Shown: positions 7,011 through 16,548, numbered from the stretch's first letter. The stretch: DNA of 39,674 bases from G020353115 sp964389685 (GCA_964389685.1 CAYMFM010000033.1:1-39674); one strand, 5' to 3'. Made by a program: numbers and translations. Notes: a model not told the origin generated them from the letters alone.

Positions 7011-8540
7011 TCAGTATTTATATTCATCTTTTAAATCAATAAAATCAATGGGTAAAATAGGTTTGTCTGTATTTTTCTTCCTTTCTTCAAGATTTATTCC
7101 TAAAGATAAGTATATAATTGCTGCTCTAACCAACTTAAAAAGTCTGACAGACTTTAACTCAAATTCATTTCTCGGTATTAAGTATGATAATTCATTATCC
7201 ACAAGGCCAGAAACTCCAAATTCAACTGTCTTAAATGATTTGTGTTCTATATAATTCCGTATTGTTGCTATTTCTTGTGCCTCAGGCTCAATGGAGGATA
7301 CAAAAACTAAATCTTTTTTTTCATACAAATCTTTACTTAACCAAAAAAGTCCTCTAAGTGCCCAATTTTGGCTATTTGATATTTTTGGATTTAGAGCAAT
7401 AGGTTTGTTGTTTTTATAGACATACCAGATTTTCCTAAAAGTAACATTATCTGGCTTGAAATCTAGCTCTAAATAATCATTTAGTAGGTAACCAATCTTA
7501 TCAAGTAAAGAATAACATAAACGAAATGCTATTTTTATTTTCTCTATGCTAATTGAGTAAGTTACATAATCTAAGGTATCTATTTGTAAGTTGTTCCTAT
7601 CGGAATAATGTACACCCTTTAGATTAATACCTTCATATACTAAAAATCTAGCAGAGACAAACTCTTGTTTTATCTGATTAAAAATTGTTTGATAAAATGG
7701 TGGTTGGTCAAATTTTAATATCATTGAAGGAAGAAGTAGACAATCATGTGATGCAATATTCTCTGTACAAATATCATTTAATGGATTAAGAAATAATTGA
7801 TAATTCAAACACCATTTTCGATATAATTTTTCACTTTTTGACTTGCCTATTTCAAAATCATTTAGATCAGGAATGCTCATAAGCTGTTTTTTATCAAAAC
7901 GTGCTTCGAAATCATTCACAAGAGCCTGAAAACTTTCTTTTGCTTCCTCGTAAATATCAAGTTTTAAACTTTGAAGTAAATATTTATAAGCTAGTTTAAA
8001 AAAGATACTTTGTTGGCCAATATCATATAATATTCTAGCGTAATGTGATAAACCAAATCCTATATTTCCAATCGCCATCGGGAAATCTGGAATTATGCTT
8101 ATTGCTTTGCGCCAATAAATTTGAGCTTCTGAAAATCGTCCAATATGACTAAATAGGTTCCCTAGATTGGTAAGAATTTTACATTTATGTAAATTATCTG
8201 AAATATTTTCAGAATATTTTAAAGCTAAACGAAGGTTTATAATTTGCTTTTCAAGTTCTTGAAATTCAAATGCCCAAAATTTAGATGAATTTAATTTTTG
8301 AGTTAACAATTGAAGATATGACCAGCCATTGGCAACATTATAATGAAAAATCATTTTATCATGGTCTTGGAATTTATCAAGCTTCTGCTTTTCTGAAAAA
8401 TCAAGACCTTTCCTTAAATCTTCGATATTTCCATGCTCCTTTGAGTTTTCAAAAATCAATCCGAGAATTCCAACAACTTGATGCGGTTCAAATCCATTTA
8501 AGTCAGTATGATTCAATATTTCTTCATATGTAATATCCAT
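7011..8540 (-). CDS. TPR protein with C-terminal HEPN domain (LA2681-type)
   Basis: The protein has 509 residues. The N-terminal half contains TPR-like helices (LTNLGNLFSHIGRFSEAQIY and AYKYLLQSLKLD, roughly residues 110-190). The C-terminal part holds ALRGLFWLSKDLYEK and then EIATIRNYIEHK, where Arg428-x4-His433 is the R(x4-6)H active-site motif of HEPN ribonucleases. The order and motifs match the LA2681-like HEPN family. HEPN enzymes cut RNA and often act as abortive-infection or toxin effectors; the TPRs may sense a partner or ligand. No separate antitoxin is next to it unless the downstream nuclease-like gene plays that part. Confidence 0.75.
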   Translation of the reverse strand: MDITYEEILNHTDLNGFEPHQVVGILGLIFENSKEHGNIEDLRKGLDFSEKQKLDKFQDHDKMIFHYNVANGWSYLQLLTQKLNSSKFWAFEFQELEKQIINLRLALKYSENISDNLHKCKILTNLGNLFSHIGRFSEAQIYWRKAISIIPDFPMAIGNIGFGLSHYARILYDIGQQSIFFKLAYKYLLQSLKLDIYEEAKESFQALVNDFEARFDKKQLMSIPDLNDFEIGKSKSEKLYRKWCLNYQLFLNPLNDICTENIASHDCLLLPSMILKFDQPPFYQTIFNQIKQEFVSARFLVYEGINLKGVHYSDRNNLQIDTLDYVTYSISIEKIKIAFRLCYSLLDKIGYLLNDYLELDFKPDNVTFRKIWYVYKNNKPIALNPKISNSQNWALRGLFWLSKDLYEKKDLVFVSSIEPEAQEIATIRNYIEHKSFKTVEFGVSGLVDNELSYLIPRNEFELKSVRLFKLVRAAIIYLSLGINLEERKKNTDKPILPIDFIDLKDEYKY

Positions 8541-8566
8541 ACGCTTCTTTTATGTATGCCACCAAC

Positions 8567-8790
8567 GTATAAGTGCTTTATCTTTCCTTACTGCAAGTTA
8601 ATAAATTCCTATGTTAATAACATTGAGGAGATTAAAAAATTTCTGATAGTTCATTCAGAATGAAGAATAAAACAAATCTGAACTCTGCCGCCGGTCTGCG
8701 GGTATTTTATTAACGGGATTTTGTAGAATATAGCTTCATAGCCTGTCTTCTAAAGAAGGATTGGGCTGATGCCACATGAATGTTTTTTTA
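8567..8790 (-). repeat. Shared cassette spacer, copy C
   Basis: This spacer between the SIR2 gene (3' end) and the HEPN gene (5' end) aligns along its whole length to copy B, and both are 224 bases long. The first half is well conserved (TTTCCTTACTGCAAGTTA is nearly the same in both). The hairpin half is degenerate (AGCTTCATAG but no matching GAAGCC), so an attC-like fold is not evident in this copy. Confidence 0.6.
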
Positions 8791-8805
8791 TTAGTCGTGT
8801 TTAAT

Positions 8806-11800
8806 TTATGCGTCTTCCCATATTCTACGAATTTCAGAAAATTCATTTTTATCTAAACACGACGTTTTCCATTCTTCAATATAATCAGGAGTTTTCTCTT
8901 TTAAAGTGTTAAAATATTCTTTTAAAGCAACTGTTAAATATGCTGCTTCTTTTTTATAAGAAAGCTTATTGTTAACATTTTCATAAGTATCTTTAAGCAA
9001 GATCTCAGTTTCTGAAATAAGATTGGTTAAACCAATTTTCAGGTCAGACAATATTCTATCATCTATTAACTTCGGGTATTCTTTGACTACTAAAGTAATT
9101 ATCTTAATAAACCAAACTAGGCCAGTTTCACTACGACCTCTTACGTGTTCGCTTATAATGTGGAATAAATCACCAACAGTGTCTGCTGATAATTCTAAAA
9201 GCTTTTTAAAACCTTCGAGTGCATCTATTACTATATTATTTGACTTTGACAATAAGTTTTCGTATATACTAACATATATTTCATTTTGAGTATGAGGTAA
9301 TAAATGAAAACATGAGGCTTTTGCTTCAACATTTAGTATCCCGAAATCTTCAAATTCATTAAGTATTCTTTGTAACTCTTTTTTTTCAGATTCTCCTATT
9401 AATTGATAGTTTGGAGAAAAAATGTTTGAAAATAAGGAAACTAAATTTCTAAATCTGGCTTTAAATTCATTAAGAGTGGAACCAAAAGCATGGGGTGTAT
9501 CTTTCTCTTTTAAATATTTCTTATCAGCATCCCACCATTCAACAGCTTTTTTGATAAGCAGATTTATTTCACTTTTACTCCATGTATAATTGATATTTAA
9601 GTATGAAGTTCCTTTTATCTCGTGGAAAAGACGAATATCCCCTCCTGTCATTGAAATCCCTTTTTTCTTTTCATTAGCTTGAATTGTGAATGTAGATGTT
9701 GAAATATAAGTTTTTAATAACTGTTCTGGATCTATATTTGCCGGGTGAGGGAAATTTATAAATACAAAGTAGTAATAGTTAGTATCTTTAGGAAAACCAG
9801 TACTTTCATCAGTTTTACTCCATAATGTTTTTGCCAATTGTTCAGTTTGACTTTTTGATAGACAATCCAATTTCCACAAATTTATCAATCGCATCAACGC
9901 AATTTGTCTTTCTCTTGGTGATTTTTGGGCAATTTCTAATAGTTCTTTGATTTTATCATTATCAATTTTAATTTTTGGAATTTTATTTAGGATTTTTTTA
10001 TCTATTTCAATGAAACTAAATGGATCTATGTATTCCTTGTCAATCAAATGATGTAACTCGGACAAAACAGGAAATTCTAATAAAATAGGTATTATTAGAT
10101 ATTGATTCGATTTGGAAAATGAACTAATCAATCGCTCGGTTAAATTTCCAATACCTCTATATTTATCTCGAAGTTCTGATTTAAAAACCTCTTTTAAAAA
10201 TGATAAAAGCTTCAGCTTAACTCCATGACTACATTTAACGCACAATCTTGACAAAATTTCTGGTATAACAGTGGCTAATGAAATTGCAAAATTAGTATTT
10301 CGAAATGTATCACCATTTTTAATTTCACTTTCAGATTTTTCAAGTACAGAAAGGTATTCATTGATTAAATTATCAACGTGTTCTACATTCATTCTTGAAA
10401 TATATCTACGACTAAAAATTGAATCTGCAATTTTAGAATCCCCCATCCTTGCAAACGATGCAAAAGCCCAATAAGGTGAATATTTGGCAATATGTTTTAT
10501 GGCTCCTTGAGCTGCTTCTTTTCCAAATATTACCCCAGGTAAACGATATGGAATACCAATTTCCTCAATGAATCTTAAATATGAATAGGCTTTTGCCACA
10601 TATTTATCATAACCACTAAGCTTATGAGTTGTAGTTACACGCGCAATATCAAATCCATATTTTTTTTCTACCTCTTTGAATTCACTCGGCTCCTTATCTA
10701 AATGTATTTTAAATAATTGTAATTCTGACCATGGGTCACATTTGTACTGTACTAAAGTGTTCCAGCGTTGTGTATAACTTTTACTAATATCGTCAGGTAT
10801 AAAATATACTCCTTGTATATTGCTTGCTGAACTTTTCACATATTTCAAAAGTTGCATAATATATGCTTCTTGTGAAACATTTGAGTAATTATTTGAAATT
10901 GGAGTTAAACTTAACTGCTTGCGAATAAATTCAAGAGAATTTTCTAGTATCTTTTCAGCGTCAATAACATCACCAATTTCTGCCAATAATCCAGCTTTTT
11001 TTGCTTCCCAAAAAGGGAGCGAGCTATTAACAGGCCATGTTTTTAACTCTTTTCTTACTTCTGCAATATTCAAGGAAAATAAACTGTAGAGGCAACGCTC
11101 ATAGTAATATCTAGCCTGTAATTCAGGTACAAGTATTTTAAGAAGTTTACTCAAACGCGTGGCAACTAATTGCCATTTTTCATGAAATCCTTCTTCTCTA
11201 TAAAAACGCATCAGTGAAAGTTGGATTTCAAGCCATTTATGAGTTATATCATCCCAGTCTAAATTCTTTTTTGATTTTGCATTCGGCGTAATTGCATTTT
11301 CAATATTTAAAAGATTGGGAAATGGATTATATTTTTCAATAACATTTTCATAAGATACAATCAAATCATTATAAATAGGAATCAGGCATTTTTCAATTCT
11401 CCAGTTAAATTCATAAAGGAATTGAATATCAATTGGCGATTCAATTTTCGATAAATGGTATGCAAATGAAATGCTATTTTCGGTATAGTTACTTAAAACT
11501 TCCCTTCTATCCTCTGGAACAATTATCCAATTTGGATATTTTTGTCTTATTGAAATCCAGTTTTTTAAGATGGTTGGTATTATAAGTGCAATATTTTTAT
11601 CATGTGAGAAATGAAAAAGCTTGTTATTTTCCGGCCAACCAATGCTTTTATCTGGAATTTCTTCTTTTTCATAAGAATGAAGATATTTAAAGAATAAATC
11701 AAAGGCTTTACTATGTTCTCCATTTACCCCTTCACAATTAGCAAGATCTAATGGGATAATATTTCTTTTAGCGAATATTTTTTTCTGTGGTTCAGAAAGA

Positions 11801-12522
11801 TTTAGTAATCCAATTAAATATAATTTTTGACCTTCTTTCCCTAAATTATCAATTAACCAACCATTCCATTCCAAGAAATTAGGATCATCTCCTGAAAAAC
11901 CAATTAGACAGACTGTGTCCTCTAATAATGCTTGTTGTATAGAATTAACAAATGGAGCAAATCGGTTAGGATATTCACGATAATCTTCTTCTGTAATAAT
12001 AAAGGGTTTATGAGAAGGGAAACTACCATGTAGCTTAATTACTTTATTAGATTTTGAATGATAAAAATCCGCTTTATTCTTTATAATGGAATATTCATAA
12101 CCTTTAATTTCATAACTTGCTCTTTCAAGTAGGGTATCATAATTAGTTGTAAAAACATTGTTCCATGGCAATTCCAAAAGCTGTTGATGTAGTTTTGAAG
12201 GACGAAATGATTTATCTGGTATACTTTCAATTAACAATTGGTCCAAAGTTGGTCTATCCCACATTGCCTCTATTTCTTCAGCAAGTTTTAGGACATTTAA
12301 ATAATGTTCTTGTTCTGTAGGTTTTTCATTGTGAATTTTTTCATAAAAAATATCACCTAATTTTTTCCAATCAGGAAAAATATTATTTGATTTATATTTC
12401 TTAATTGCATTTAAACTAAATCCAGCACCCACTATAACAGAAGCTTTACCATTCCATAACCTTTTAGCTATTTCTAAAAAATAAGGCATTAAATCTTTTG
12501 GAATTTTAATTTCAATATCCAT
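8806..12522 (-). CDS. SIR2-domain protein, probable NAD-depleting defence effector
   Basis: The protein has 1238 residues. The N-terminal ~220 residues are a SIR2-like domain: the NAD-binding loop GAGFS at 32-36, FTTNYD at 124-129, the catalytic-type histidine H165 in KLHGS, and IGFSGDDPNF at 207-216. All expected NAD-site residues are present, so the domain is likely active. The remaining ~1000 residues are helical and I do not recognise them. This plan (SIR2 at the N-terminus, a very long sensor region) is that of defence-associated sirtuins, which degrade NAD+ on phage infection. The domain assignment is well supported; the antiphage role is inferred from architecture and from the HEPN and restriction neighbours. 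Confidence 0.8.
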   Translation of the reverse strand: MDIEIKIPKDLMPYFLEIAKRLWNGKASVIVGAGFSLNAIKKYKSNNIFPDWKKLGDIFYEKIHNEKPTEQEHYLNVLKLAEEIEAMWDRPTLDQLLIESIPDKSFRPSKLHQQLLELPWNNVFTTNYDTLLERASYEIKGYEYSIIKNKADFYHSKSNKVIKLHGSFPSHKPFIITEEDYREYPNRFAPFVNSIQQALLEDTVCLIGFSGDDPNFLEWNGWLIDNLGKEGQKLYLIGLLNLSEPQKKIFAKRNIIPLDLANCEGVNGEHSKAFDLFFKYLHSYEKEEIPDKSIGWPENNKLFHFSHDKNIALIIPTILKNWISIRQKYPNWIIVPEDRREVLSNYTENSISFAYHLSKIESPIDIQFLYEFNWRIEKCLIPIYNDLIVSYENVIEKYNPFPNLLNIENAITPNAKSKKNLDWDDITHKWLEIQLSLMRFYREEGFHEKWQLVATRLSKLLKILVPELQARYYYERCLYSLFSLNIAEVRKELKTWPVNSSLPFWEAKKAGLLAEIGDVIDAEKILENSLEFIRKQLSLTPISNNYSNVSQEAYIMQLLKYVKSSASNIQGVYFIPDDISKSYTQRWNTLVQYKCDPWSELQLFKIHLDKEPSEFKEVEKKYGFDIARVTTTHKLSGYDKYVAKAYSYLRFIEEIGIPYRLPGVIFGKEAAQGAIKHIAKYSPYWAFASFARMGDSKIADSIFSRRYISRMNVEHVDNLINEYLSVLEKSESEIKNGDTFRNTNFAISLATVIPEILSRLCVKCSHGVKLKLLSFLKEVFKSELRDKYRGIGNLTERLISSFSKSNQYLIIPILLEFPVLSELHHLIDKEYIDPFSFIEIDKKILNKIPKIKIDNDKIKELLEIAQKSPRERQIALMRLINLWKLDCLSKSQTEQLAKTLWSKTDESTGFPKDTNYYYFVFINFPHPANIDPEQLLKTYISTSTFTIQANEKKKGISMTGGDIRLFHEIKGTSYLNINYTWSKSEINLLIKKAVEWWDADKKYLKEKDTPHAFGSTLNEFKARFRNLVSLFSNIFSPNYQLIGESEKKELQRILNEFEDFGILNVEAKASCFHLLPHTQNEIYVSIYENLLSKSNNIVIDALEGFKKLLELSADTVGDLFHIISEHVRGRSETGLVWFIKIITLVVKEYPKLIDDRILSDLKIGLTNLISETEILLKDTYENVNNKLSYKKEAAYLTVALKEYFNTLKEKTPDYIEEWKTSCLDKNEFSEIRRIWEDA

Positions 12523-12576
12523 TATTTAAATTGTTTCTTTATTACAATACATATTTTACAATTACACCTGACACAT

Positions 12577-12705
12577 AAATGTCTTATCCACCCTTATTGC
12601 AAGTTATCAAATTAGTTGGTTAATAACCGTGAGAAGATAAAAAAAATATTGACAATTAATTCATAATGAAGTGTAAACCAAGGACATACTATGCCGCCCG
12701 TTGAA
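12577..12705 (-). repeat. Shared cassette spacer, copy D (partial)
   Basis: Lying between the type IIG gene (3' end) and the SIR2 gene (5' end), this stretch matches copies B and C over about 120 bases, for example TTGCAAGTTA, GGTTAATAAC and ATTGACAATTAATTCA with ACTATGCCGCC at the end. The hairpin half is not conserved here. Confidence 0.55.
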
Positions 12706-12781
12706 CTAATGAACCGGGATGGATATAATTTTTCAGATACAGTGATGTTTGTATTGTATGGCATGCAGCCGAAAAAACACT

Positions 12782-15700
12782 CTACCCCACAGCCTCCTTT
12801 ACAATCCTGATCTCCTCGTCCGTTAATCCGTAAAGCTTGTACACCATCCGGTCGATTTCGGATTCGAGAGAGACGGTGTCGGCGGCGGGGTCTTGTTTTT
12901 TAATGGCGAGGATATTATTAACTTTTTTTGAGATAGGTTTCTGATCATTTTTACTTATTGATTTTATAGGCAGTAACCTACATTGTCCAATCTTTGCTTT
13001 TGGAAAAACTTTATCTCTTTCCGAAAATTTATTAATAAAATAAAAACCGATTAATTTCGAATTAATGAGGCCTACAAGGTATTTAACATCAAATTGGGAA
13101 TTTGGTATAAAAACATGTGCTGTATTCTTTACTGTATAGTCATCATTTGTGTATGCTGCAATCAACTTCTTATAACCTGGAATTTCACGTATTATTAGTC
13201 TCTCACCTTTGAAGAATTTTTCGTCTCTTGGTGCTGCTATCCAAGGACCATATTTTAAATAATCACCCTTCCATTTAATAAAATAAGGTTCAATATCTGC
13301 TCCGGTTATATGCTTCCTATATGTTCTATCAATTTTCTTTGTTGAGTTAAAAACTTTTTTCTTTCTATCTTCCTCAGTTTGTGGAGGTATTCCTTTACCG
13401 GTTTCATATTCTTTTATTCCACTTGAAGAATCAGTTATTGAATCTAAAAATACTGTCTCTTTCTCTATATTTTCTATTATTGTTTTAATCCGCCTATCAG
13501 TAAGAAAATCAAAATAATAGTTTTTATTTTCTTCAAATTCTTTTTGTAACAGTATTCCAATATTCTCAATATTCTGGTTAATTGAAGAAAAAGTAGAAAC
13601 CGGATTGCCACCGTTTCGTTTAGGTAAAGTTGTTAATATTACAATTGTATCCACAGTAGCATCAGGAAATACACCGATTGGAGTATTAACAATTGAATAA
13701 ATCATTGATTTTTCTAAAATGAATTTCCTGATTTTTGAATTATTTAAATTATTTGTTAATGAGTTTGGCAAAATGAAAGAGAATTGTCCAATAAATTTTA
13801 ATAAGTTATATGAAAGTTCTATAAAAAGTATGAATAAATCTGTTTGGTACTCTGAAGTTGTGAAGTTGGTGGTAAAGTAGATTTTTTCTTCAGTAGATTT
13901 AATATCTCTAAAATTGATATACGGCGGATTCCCGATCACCACATCGAACCCCACAAAATCCCCGTCGTCATTCAGCACCTCCGGGAACTCGAATCGCCAT
14001 TCGAAGGCGCTTTCGTAAATCCTGTTGTTCCGTATATCTTCAAGTTCCCTTTCGAGCTTCTCGATGTTTCCAGTCACCTTTTTTACTTCCCTCTCCCACC
14101 GCGCCTTCTCTGCTTTTGTTTTTCCGAATATGCTGGTCTGGGTGGTGAGCGCCATCAACTCGCCTTTCAGCCTGTTCAGGCGTAAAAGCCTCTTATCGTT
14201 CAATGCCACTTCGCTTTCAAAATCACTTTTAATCTGTTCGATAAGCTTCTCCATTTCCCGCTTCTCTCCCTTGTTCTGCGCATTCCGGTAAGTCATCACA
14301 GCGATGCGGTAATTGTCCACCGACCACCTGCTGTTGCAGAGAGCCTTCCTGATATCGGCATCCAGGGAGTAACGGCTGATGAGGGAGTTTCCGCATTTGA
14401 TATTGATGTCGATGTTCGGAAAAGTTTCGAGTTCCCTGTGATCTGATCCCATCAGGGCCTGACTTTGAGTCAAACCCTGACTTTCAGGTGTTTTATAATA
14501 AGCGCTCTTCAGCAGCTCAATCCACAGGCGAAGCCTGCAAATCTTTACCGAGTTCGGGTTGATATCCACGCCGAAGAGGCAGTTCTCGATGAGGGTTTGC
14601 TTTTCATGGAATAAAGCTTCCTGCACCCGCTGGCTTTCTTTATTTTTCGGATTATACTCAAACAATTCACCGTCTTCATCCGTGATCACGAGTTCATCGT
14701 TGGCCACTTCGATATGGTAATGTTTCAGGCGGCGGCCTTCACGGTCGAGCAGGATTTTCAGTTCGGACTTGATGGCGATGATCTCATTCAGGGCGGAAAC
14801 CAGGAAATGTCCCGATCCGACGGCAGGGTCACATATCTTCAGGCTGTTAATGATCCGGTTGGCTTCCTTTTCATCCCCGATCTTATTGAAAACATCAGGA
14901 ATAGTATCACAGTTCCAGCCTTTTGCATCATTAAATTTCTGCGCCACCGCCCTGCGGATGGTCTCGCGGCACATGTACATGGTTATAAACCCGGGGGTAA
15001 AAAAGGAGCCGTCTTTGTACCCGTTGATCTTTTCAAATATCAGTCCCAGAACGGAAGCATTGATCAGTGTCTTGTTCTCCTCCTGGATCCCTTCGGATCC
15101 TTCGCTGGCAAAATCGTAGGCATTGAGGAATTCAAACAAATACTGAAGCGTGTTCATCCTGCCGCTGATACGCTTTCCGGCGTTATTCCGTAAAACAGTT
15201 GTATTTATAACGGGAATGGCATATTCATCATCGAGATTGCTGATACGGATTGTCCTGCGCTCCAGGTCATCAGGCTCGAAAAGCGAACTGTTCAGGTAAG
15301 GAATATTCCTGAAATTTTGTTTTACCTGTTCATTACGTTCACCTTCTTTTACCGCCAGCACCTGGAAAAACAGCTTATTCAGCGTATCATAATCGCGGAT
15401 CCGTTCAGTATTGAGAAACCTGAAATCCTTACCGTCATTATTATATCGCAGGAGTTGGCCTTCGAGCAGTTTCAGGAAAAGGATACGGTTGATCCAGGTT
15501 ATCACGAGTTCAAGCGCCATATGATAAAGCTGTTCGTCCCTGCTGATGCCATATTCACCGGATTTCAGCTGTGACAGGCAGTCTTCATGCCGTAAAATAT
15601 TGATGGTATTTTCGATCAGCGAACCCGGATACCGTTCGCCCTCCAGCCTTCTCCCGATCAGCTTTTTACTGCCTTCCTTTGTTTCTTTCAGGCCGATAAT

Positions 15701-16471
15701 ATGGAGTAGTTCGCTGTAAAAACCTTTATCGAGCGTGTTGCTGTCGTTGATGAACGGAAGTTTCAGAAGGTGTTCAGGCGAAAAGATCTTAAACAGGGCA
15801 ACCAGTTTGTTGTCATCCTGCCTGTAATCATTCCTGATGATCTTTTCATACTCCCTGATGTCGGTATAAGTAACGGATATTTCCTGGTCAAGATCCCGGA
15901 TGAACGGCTCTGCGACACTTTTATAGAAGAAGTCGGTTGTTGTCCCGGAAAGCCTGCCTTCCTCGAAATCCTTAAATTGCCTGACCAGGTTTTTGTTGCC
16001 GGCAAAGAGTTTTTCGAATTCGGAGGCATTGAAAATGAACCATTCCCGGATATCGGTTGCAATGAGATATTTTATTTCCAGGTTATTGCCTGTTATCCGT
16101 TCCCTGAGCCAGTACAGGAGCAGTTCATGGAATGCCTTGGTGTTCAGGTTTTCCTGTGACGGCATTTCAACTTTATCACCCGGCTTTTTGGTCTCAAACA
16201 ATACCCCGACAGGACTGGTGGTGTCTTTCCCTGTATGAATAACAAGATCGGAACGGCCTTTTGTATTGATATAATGATCAGGAGAATACCAGGTGTCTTT
16301 GAGAAACCCGGACAATATATTTTTATGGAACTCTTCGGATTCGGATTCGTTAATCTGGTCAAGGAGTTTAATAATGTTATTCCTGAATGCTTCGAACTCC
16401 GGCCTGTAGGGCTTTACCTTCAGGTAAGACTTGTTGATGGATTTGCGGAGGGTGAGGATGTCATATTTCAT
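12782..16471 (-). CDS. Type IIG restriction endonuclease-methyltransferase (Eco57I-like)
   Basis: I choose the ATG at 16471 (MKYDILTLRKSINKSYLKVK, 1229 residues); the 34 extra codons upstream look non-coding. The N-terminus has a nuclease core: GRSDLVI (D75) and LFETKK (E93-x-K95). The amino-methyltransferase follows with motif I DPAVGSGHF near residue 547 and NPPY near 848, then a TaqI-like specificity region. One chain would thus cut and protect adenine-methylated sites, so no separate methylase is needed. The coding DNA is GC-richer up to the NPPY motif. It is strongly AT-rich from about 13915 to 12905 (specificity part) and GC-rich again in the last 120 bases, suggesting exchange of the target-recognition region. 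A palindrome is inserted in frame at 14452-14480. Confidence 0.85.
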   Translation of the reverse strand: MKYDILTLRKSINKSYLKVKPYRPEFEAFRNNIIKLLDQINESESEEFHKNILSGFLKDTWYSPDHYINTKGRSDLVIHTGKDTTSPVGVLFETKKPGDKVEMPSQENLNTKAFHELLLYWLRERITGNNLEIKYLIATDIREWFIFNASEFEKLFAGNKNLVRQFKDFEEGRLSGTTTDFFYKSVAEPFIRDLDQEISVTYTDIREYEKIIRNDYRQDDNKLVALFKIFSPEHLLKLPFINDSNTLDKGFYSELLHIIGLKETKEGSKKLIGRRLEGERYPGSLIENTINILRHEDCLSQLKSGEYGISRDEQLYHMALELVITWINRILFLKLLEGQLLRYNNDGKDFRFLNTERIRDYDTLNKLFFQVLAVKEGERNEQVKQNFRNIPYLNSSLFEPDDLERRTIRISNLDDEYAIPVINTTVLRNNAGKRISGRMNTLQYLFEFLNAYDFASEGSEGIQEENKTLINASVLGLIFEKINGYKDGSFFTPGFITMYMCRETIRRAVAQKFNDAKGWNCDTIPDVFNKIGDEKEANRIINSLKICDPAVGSGHFLVSALNEIIAIKSELKILLDREGRRLKHYHIEVANDELVITDEDGELFEYNPKNKESQRVQEALFHEKQTLIENCLFGVDINPNSVKICRLRLWIELLKSAYYKTPESQGLTQSQALMGSDHRELETFPNIDINIKCGNSLISRYSLDADIRKALCNSRWSVDNYRIAVMTYRNAQNKGEKREMEKLIEQIKSDFESEVALNDKRLLRLNRLKGELMALTTQTSIFGKTKAEKARWEREVKKVTGNIEKLERELEDIRNNRIYESAFEWRFEFPEVLNDDGDFVGFDVVIGNPPYINFRDIKSTEEKIYFTTNFTTSEYQTDLFILFIELSYNLLKFIGQFSFILPNSLTNNLNNSKIRKFILEKSMIYSIVNTPIGVFPDATVDTIVILTTLPKRNGGNPVSTFSSINQNIENIGILLQKEFEENKNYYFDFLTDRRIKTIIENIEKETVFLDSITDSSSGIKEYETGKGIPPQTEEDRKKKVFNSTKKIDRTYRKHITGADIEPYFIKWKGDYLKYGPWIAAPRDEKFFKGERLIIREIPGYKKLIAAYTNDDYTVKNTAHVFIPNSQFDVKYLVGLINSKLIGFYFINKFSERDKVFPKAKIGQCRLLPIKSISKNDQKPISKKVNNILAIKKQDPAADTVSLESEIDRMVYKLYGLTDEEIRIVKEAVG
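14452..14480. repeat. Nested palindrome inside the type IIG gene
   Basis: TCAGGG-cc-TGACT-ttg-AGTCA-aa-CCCTGA folds into a nearly perfect hairpin within the coding sequence. The protein there reads ESQGLTQSQALMGS, between LLKSAYYKTP and HRELETFPNIDINIKCGNS, where relatives usually have a short loop. The core TGACTTTGAGTCA is shared with the intergenic hairpin at 2023-2047. Confidence 0.5.
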
Positions 16472-16548
16472 CTTATTATAATTAATCAGTAGTATCCGAC
16501 TAAAATAATAAAAAGAAGGGTACTCCCCGAAGTTTCCCCTTGATGTTG

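Noticed and set aside
6943..7254. 103-codon plus-strand frame between the HEPN and nuclease-like genes
   Set aside because: It starts in the intergenic hairpin and runs antisense into the HEPN gene; no homology-like motif, no promoter.
8480..8500. tRNA T-loop-like GGTTCAAATCC
   Set aside because: It lies inside the HEPN coding sequence and no acceptor or anticodon stem can be built around it; I found no tRNA or rRNA gene in the window.
12545..12781. CRISPR or retron-like repeat in the spacers
   Set aside because: Only one repeat per spacer, separated by kilobases, no reverse transcriptase and no cas gene in the window.
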